From Bacteroidota bacterium (GTDB lineage Bacteria > Bacteroidota > Bacteroidia > Bacteroidales > Rikenellaceae): a stretch of DNA of 35,884 nt. The notes below the pieces were generated by a model. The model was not told where the DNA came from. It saw nothing but the letters and a program-made list of their open reading frames with translations, and did no database searches. The first letter of the stretch is position 1; each line of letters opens with the position of its first letter. The stretch lies in NCBI GenBank assembly GCA_023443765.1, contig JAEZTA010000032.1, forward strand, positions 1-35,884. Reading direction: 5' to 3'. Below, piece by piece: positions 33,454-35,884 of the stretch. The position numbers were made by a program, and so were the translations under genes.

Positions 33454-34366
33454 GAAGTTTACAGCCACAGTGGTCCGTGCGACGGGCAGTTGGTACGACG
33501 TGCTGCACGACGGCATGCCTGTGCGCTGCCGCATCCGGGGCAAGCTGCGCCTGAAAGGGGTGCGTTCGACCAACCCGGTGGTGGTGGGCGACGAGGTGGT
33601 GTGCGAGGCCGACGACGGGGGCGACTATGTGATCTCCGACATCGTACCGCGCCGCAACTATGTGATCCGCCGGGCTTCGAACCTTTCGAAAGAGTCGCAT
33701 ATCATTGCCGCCAACGTCGACCAGGCGCTGCTGATGGCGTCGCTGCGTTCGCCCGAGACGCCCACGGAGTTTGTGGACCGTTTCCTGGTGACCTGCGAGG
33801 CGTACAAAGTCCCCGTGACGATCCTCCTGTCGAAGATCGACCTGCAGGATGCCGGGGCCGTTGCGGAGTTCCGCGCGGTCTACGAGGGCGCCGGTTACCG
33901 GGTGCTGGAAGTTTCAGCCACCGAGGACCGGGGCGTGGAGGCGGTACGCGAATTGCTCGCGGGCCGCACGACGCTCGTTTCGGGAAATTCGGGCGTCGGG
34001 AAGTCGACGCTGATCCAGGCCATCGACCCCTCGCTGGACATCCGTACGGGCGAAATCTCCGAGAGCCACCACAAGGGTCGCCATACGACGACCTTTTCGA
34101 CGATGTACCCCCTGGCCGGGGGCGGCGCGGTGATCGACACGCCGGGCATCAAAGGCTTCGGGCTGATCGACATCGACGAAGCCGAACTGTGGCATTATTT
34201 TCCCGAAATGATGCAGGTGGCCCCCGGCTGCCGGTTCTACAACTGCACGCACACCCATGAACCGGGCTGTGCGGTGGTCGAAGCTGTGAAGGCGGGCGGG
34301 ATCGCCTGGCCGCGTTACGAGAGCTACCTGAAAATCCTCGACGAAGATGAAAAATACCGCAAATAA
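33446..34366 (+). CDS. rsgA: Small-subunit ribosome biogenesis GTPase RsgA
   Basis: The 306-residue protein starts at ATG 33446 (MDKKFTATVVRATG); an upstream start at 33302 lies inside cvpA and gives a non-homologous extension. An OB-fold N-terminal domain is followed by a circularly permuted GTPase: G4 LSKIDL (128-133), G1 GNSGVGKS (180-187), G3 DTPG (231-234). The zinc knuckle is Cys262, Cys267, His269 and Cys275, matching the CX4CXHX5C pattern. It assists late 30S subunit maturation. It overlaps cvpA by 8 bases and trmH by 20 bases. Confidence 0.96.
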   Translation: MDKKFTATVVRATGSWYDVLHDGMPVRCRIRGKLRLKGVRSTNPVVVGDEVVCEADDGGDYVISDIVPRRNYVIRRASNLSKESHIIAANVDQALLMASLRSPETPTEFVDRFLVTCEAYKVPVTILLSKIDLQDAGAVAEFRAVYEGAGYRVLEVSATEDRGVEAVRELLAGRTTLVSGNSGVGKSTLIQAIDPSLDIRTGEISESHHKGRHTTTFSTMYPLAGGGAVIDTPGIKGFGLIDIDEAELWHYFPEMMQVAPGCRFYNCTHTHEPGCAVVEAVKAGGIAWPRYESYLKILDEDEKYRK

Positions 34367-35072
34367 CGACTCCCCGGAAGCGATCTTCGATTTCGGTCCT
34401 GACGCCGCGTCTGCCGTCGAACGTATCGCCTGCCTTGCCGGGTTCATGATGCCGGAACGGTATGCCGTTTTGCGGAAAACGGTCTCCATGCGCACGCATT
34501 ACATGACCGTGCTGGCCGAGAACATGTACCACGGGCAGAACGCCGCGGCGCTGATCCGCCATTGCGAGGCGTTCGGCGTGCAGGAGATGCACACCGTGGA
34601 GACGCTCTGCCGGTTCAAACCCAATCCCGACATTGCGCGTGGCACGGACCAGTGGGTCGACGTGCGCCGCCACGCCTCGACGGGCGAGGCCATCGCCGCC
34701 CTGAAGGGGGCAGGCTACCGCATTGTGGCCACCACGCCCCACCGCGAGGATGTGACGCCCGAGACGTTCGATGTCGGGCGGGGGCCTTTCGCGCTGGTCT
34801 TCGGGACCGAGCACGCCGGGATTTCCGACGAGGTGATCGCTTCGGCCGACGAATTCCTGCGCATCCCGATGTGCGGCATGGTCGAGAGCCTGAACGTTTC
34901 GGCTTCAGCGGCGATCCTCATCTATATGCTCTCCGAGCGGATGCGCCTCACGGTCGACGGCTGGCAGATGTCCGACACTGAACAGGCCGAAGTCCTCTGC
35001 CGCTGGATGCGCCGCAGCGTGAAGGATTCCGATGCGATTTTACAACGCCGGGGCTTCTCCCCGGAAATATAG
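34347..35072 (+). CDS. TrmH/SpoU-family RNA 2'-O-methyltransferase
   Basis: The 241-residue protein has the three SPOUT motifs: HGQNAAALIRHC with Asn65 and Arg71, FGTEHAGIS near 152-160, and IPMCGMVESLNVSASAAI near 170-187. It should methylate a ribose 2'-OH using S-adenosylmethionine; tRNA Gm18 is the likely target given the TrmH-like size and motifs, but rRNA targets cannot be excluded. It begins 20 bases inside rsgA, in a different frame. Confidence 0.93.
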   Translation: MKNTANNDSPEAIFDFGPDAASAVERIACLAGFMMPERYAVLRKTVSMRTHYMTVLAENMYHGQNAAALIRHCEAFGVQEMHTVETLCRFKPNPDIARGTDQWVDVRRHASTGEAIAALKGAGYRIVATTPHREDVTPETFDVGRGPFALVFGTEHAGISDEVIASADEFLRIPMCGMVESLNVSASAAILIYMLSERMRLTVDGWQMSDTEQAEVLCRWMRRSVKDSDAILQRRGFSPEI

Positions 35073-35106
35073 GCGGGGTTTGAGCCCTGCGTAAACCGAC
35101 GATATT

Positions 35107-35884
35107 ATGATCCTGCGTAAACAATTTCTCGCGCATGTCGCCCAGACTTCGCCTTCGCCGATGCTGGTGGAGATCGCGCGCGCCGAAGGCTCGTTTTTCT
35201 ATACCCCTGAAGGGAAACGCTATTTCGACCTTGTGGCCGGAGTCTCAGTCAGCAATGTCGGCCATTGCAATCCGGCTGTGGTGCGCGCCGTGCAGGAGCA
35301 GGCCGCGCGTTACATGCACGTGATGGTCTACGGCGAACTCGTCGAGACGCCGCAGGTGGAGTATGCCGCCCGGGTGGCCTCGCTGCTGCCTGCGCCGCTC
35401 GAAAGCGTCTATTTCGTAAACTCGGGCGCCGAAGCGGTCGAGGGAGCTTTGAAACTGGCGAAGCGCTTCACCGGGCGTACCGAAATCATCTCCATGCGCC
35501 GTGCCTACCACGGTTCGACGCACGGCGCGATGAGCGTCATGGGTGCTCCCGAGGGCGAGGAGTGGAAAGGGGCGTTCCGGCCCCTGCTGCCCGACGTGCA
35601 GGCCATCGAATTCAACGACTTCGATAGCCTCGAACATATTACGCGCCGTACGGCCTGCGTTCTGGCCGAGCCGGTGCAGGGCGAAGCGGGTGTCCGTCCG
35701 CCCCGTGCGGGCTATCTGGAGGCCCTGCGCAGGCGTTGCGACGAGGTCGGTGCGCTGCTGATTTTCGACGAGATACAGACCGGCATGGGCCGCACGGGCG
35801 AGTTGTTCGCCATGCTCAAATACGGCGTCACGCCCGACATCGTCTGCCTGGCCAAGGCCTTCGGCGGGGGAATGCCCCTCGGGG
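35107..35884 (+). CDS. Class III PLP-dependent aminotransferase, 3' end cut by window edge
   Basis: The frame is open from ATG 35107 to the window end, giving 259 residues of an expected 380-400. FVNSGAEAVEGALKLAKRFTGR (103-124) binds the PLP phosphate, Asp221 in FDEIQTGMGRTG pairs with the pyridine nitrogen, and Lys250 in LAKAFGGGMPLG is the Schiff-base lysine. Class III members include acetylornithine, 4-aminobutyrate and other omega-amino acid aminotransferases. The substrate cannot be assigned from this part. It starts 34 bases after trmH on the same strand. Confidence 0.92.
   Translation, partial: MILRKQFLAHVAQTSPSPMLVEIARAEGSFFYTPEGKRYFDLVAGVSVSNVGHCNPAVVRAVQEQAARYMHVMVYGELVETPQVEYAARVASLLPAPLESVYFVNSGAEAVEGALKLAKRFTGRTEIISMRRAYHGSTHGAMSVMGAPEGEEWKGAFRPLLPDVQAIEFNDFDSLEHITRRTACVLAEPVQGEAGVRPPRAGYLEALRRRCDEVGALLIFDEIQTGMGRTGELFAMLKYGVTPDIVCLAKAFGGGMPLG

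Noticed and set aside
1..35884. CRISPR arrays, tRNA or rRNA genes, insertion sequences
   Set aside because: No regularly spaced repeats, cloverleaf-like or ribosomal sequences, and no transposase-like protein was seen on either strand by reading.

Overview
The window looks like a chromosome segment from a GC-rich member of the Bacteroidales, most like Alistipes or a close relative (inferred, no search was run). The evidence is a SusC/SusD pair, lipoproteins with acidic residues right after the lipobox cysteine, BACON and fimbrillin-like modules, start sites without clear Shine-Dalgarno sequences, and repeated Bacteroidetes-type promoters (TTTG, 19-20 bases, TAnnTTTG) ahead of many genes.

Positions 1-18,000 hold a sialic-acid utilisation locus on the minus strand: SusC receptor, SusD lipoprotein, a BACON/DUF5689-like surface lipoprotein, a calcineurin-like phosphoesterase lipoprotein, a GntR/FadR-type regulator, a fused sialic-acid mutarotase/sodium symporter, N-acetylneuraminate lyase, an exo-sialidase and a fimbrillin/BACON lipoprotein. 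The likely logic is surface binding and import by SusCD, release of sialic acid by the sialidase, mutarotation and symport by the fusion protein, and cleavage to ManNAc and pyruvate by NanA. No ManNAc epimerase or kinase is in the window. An SGNH esterase, cut by the left edge, converges on this locus. A dyad with the FadR-family core GT-N3-AC overlaps the -7 box of the susC promoter. A second promoter with its own dyad precedes the regulator gene, so the locus probably has two transcription units.

Positions 18,000-27,000 are mostly core genes: a coiled-coil membrane protein, a phosphoethanolamine transferase, a DUF3108 protein, RecG (apparently leaderless), a small lipoprotein, IspG and a WbqC-like protein. 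Positions 26,900-32,900 are accessory: a GH2 protein that appears to lack both catalytic glutamates, a 1047-residue coiled-coil surface lipoprotein with tandem terminators, and a divergent XRE-type regulator with a 16-bp palindrome between them. Positions 32,900-35,884 hold a compact plus-strand run: CvpA, RsgA, a TrmH-like methyltransferase and a class III aminotransferase cut by the right edge.

The strongest leads are the operator over the susC promoter, the apparent GH2 pseudoenzyme, nine-base G tracts inside susC and the phosphoethanolamine transferase gene (possible phase variation), the XRE/surface-lipoprotein module, the phosphoesterase embedded in a sialidase locus, and the leaderless recG start.
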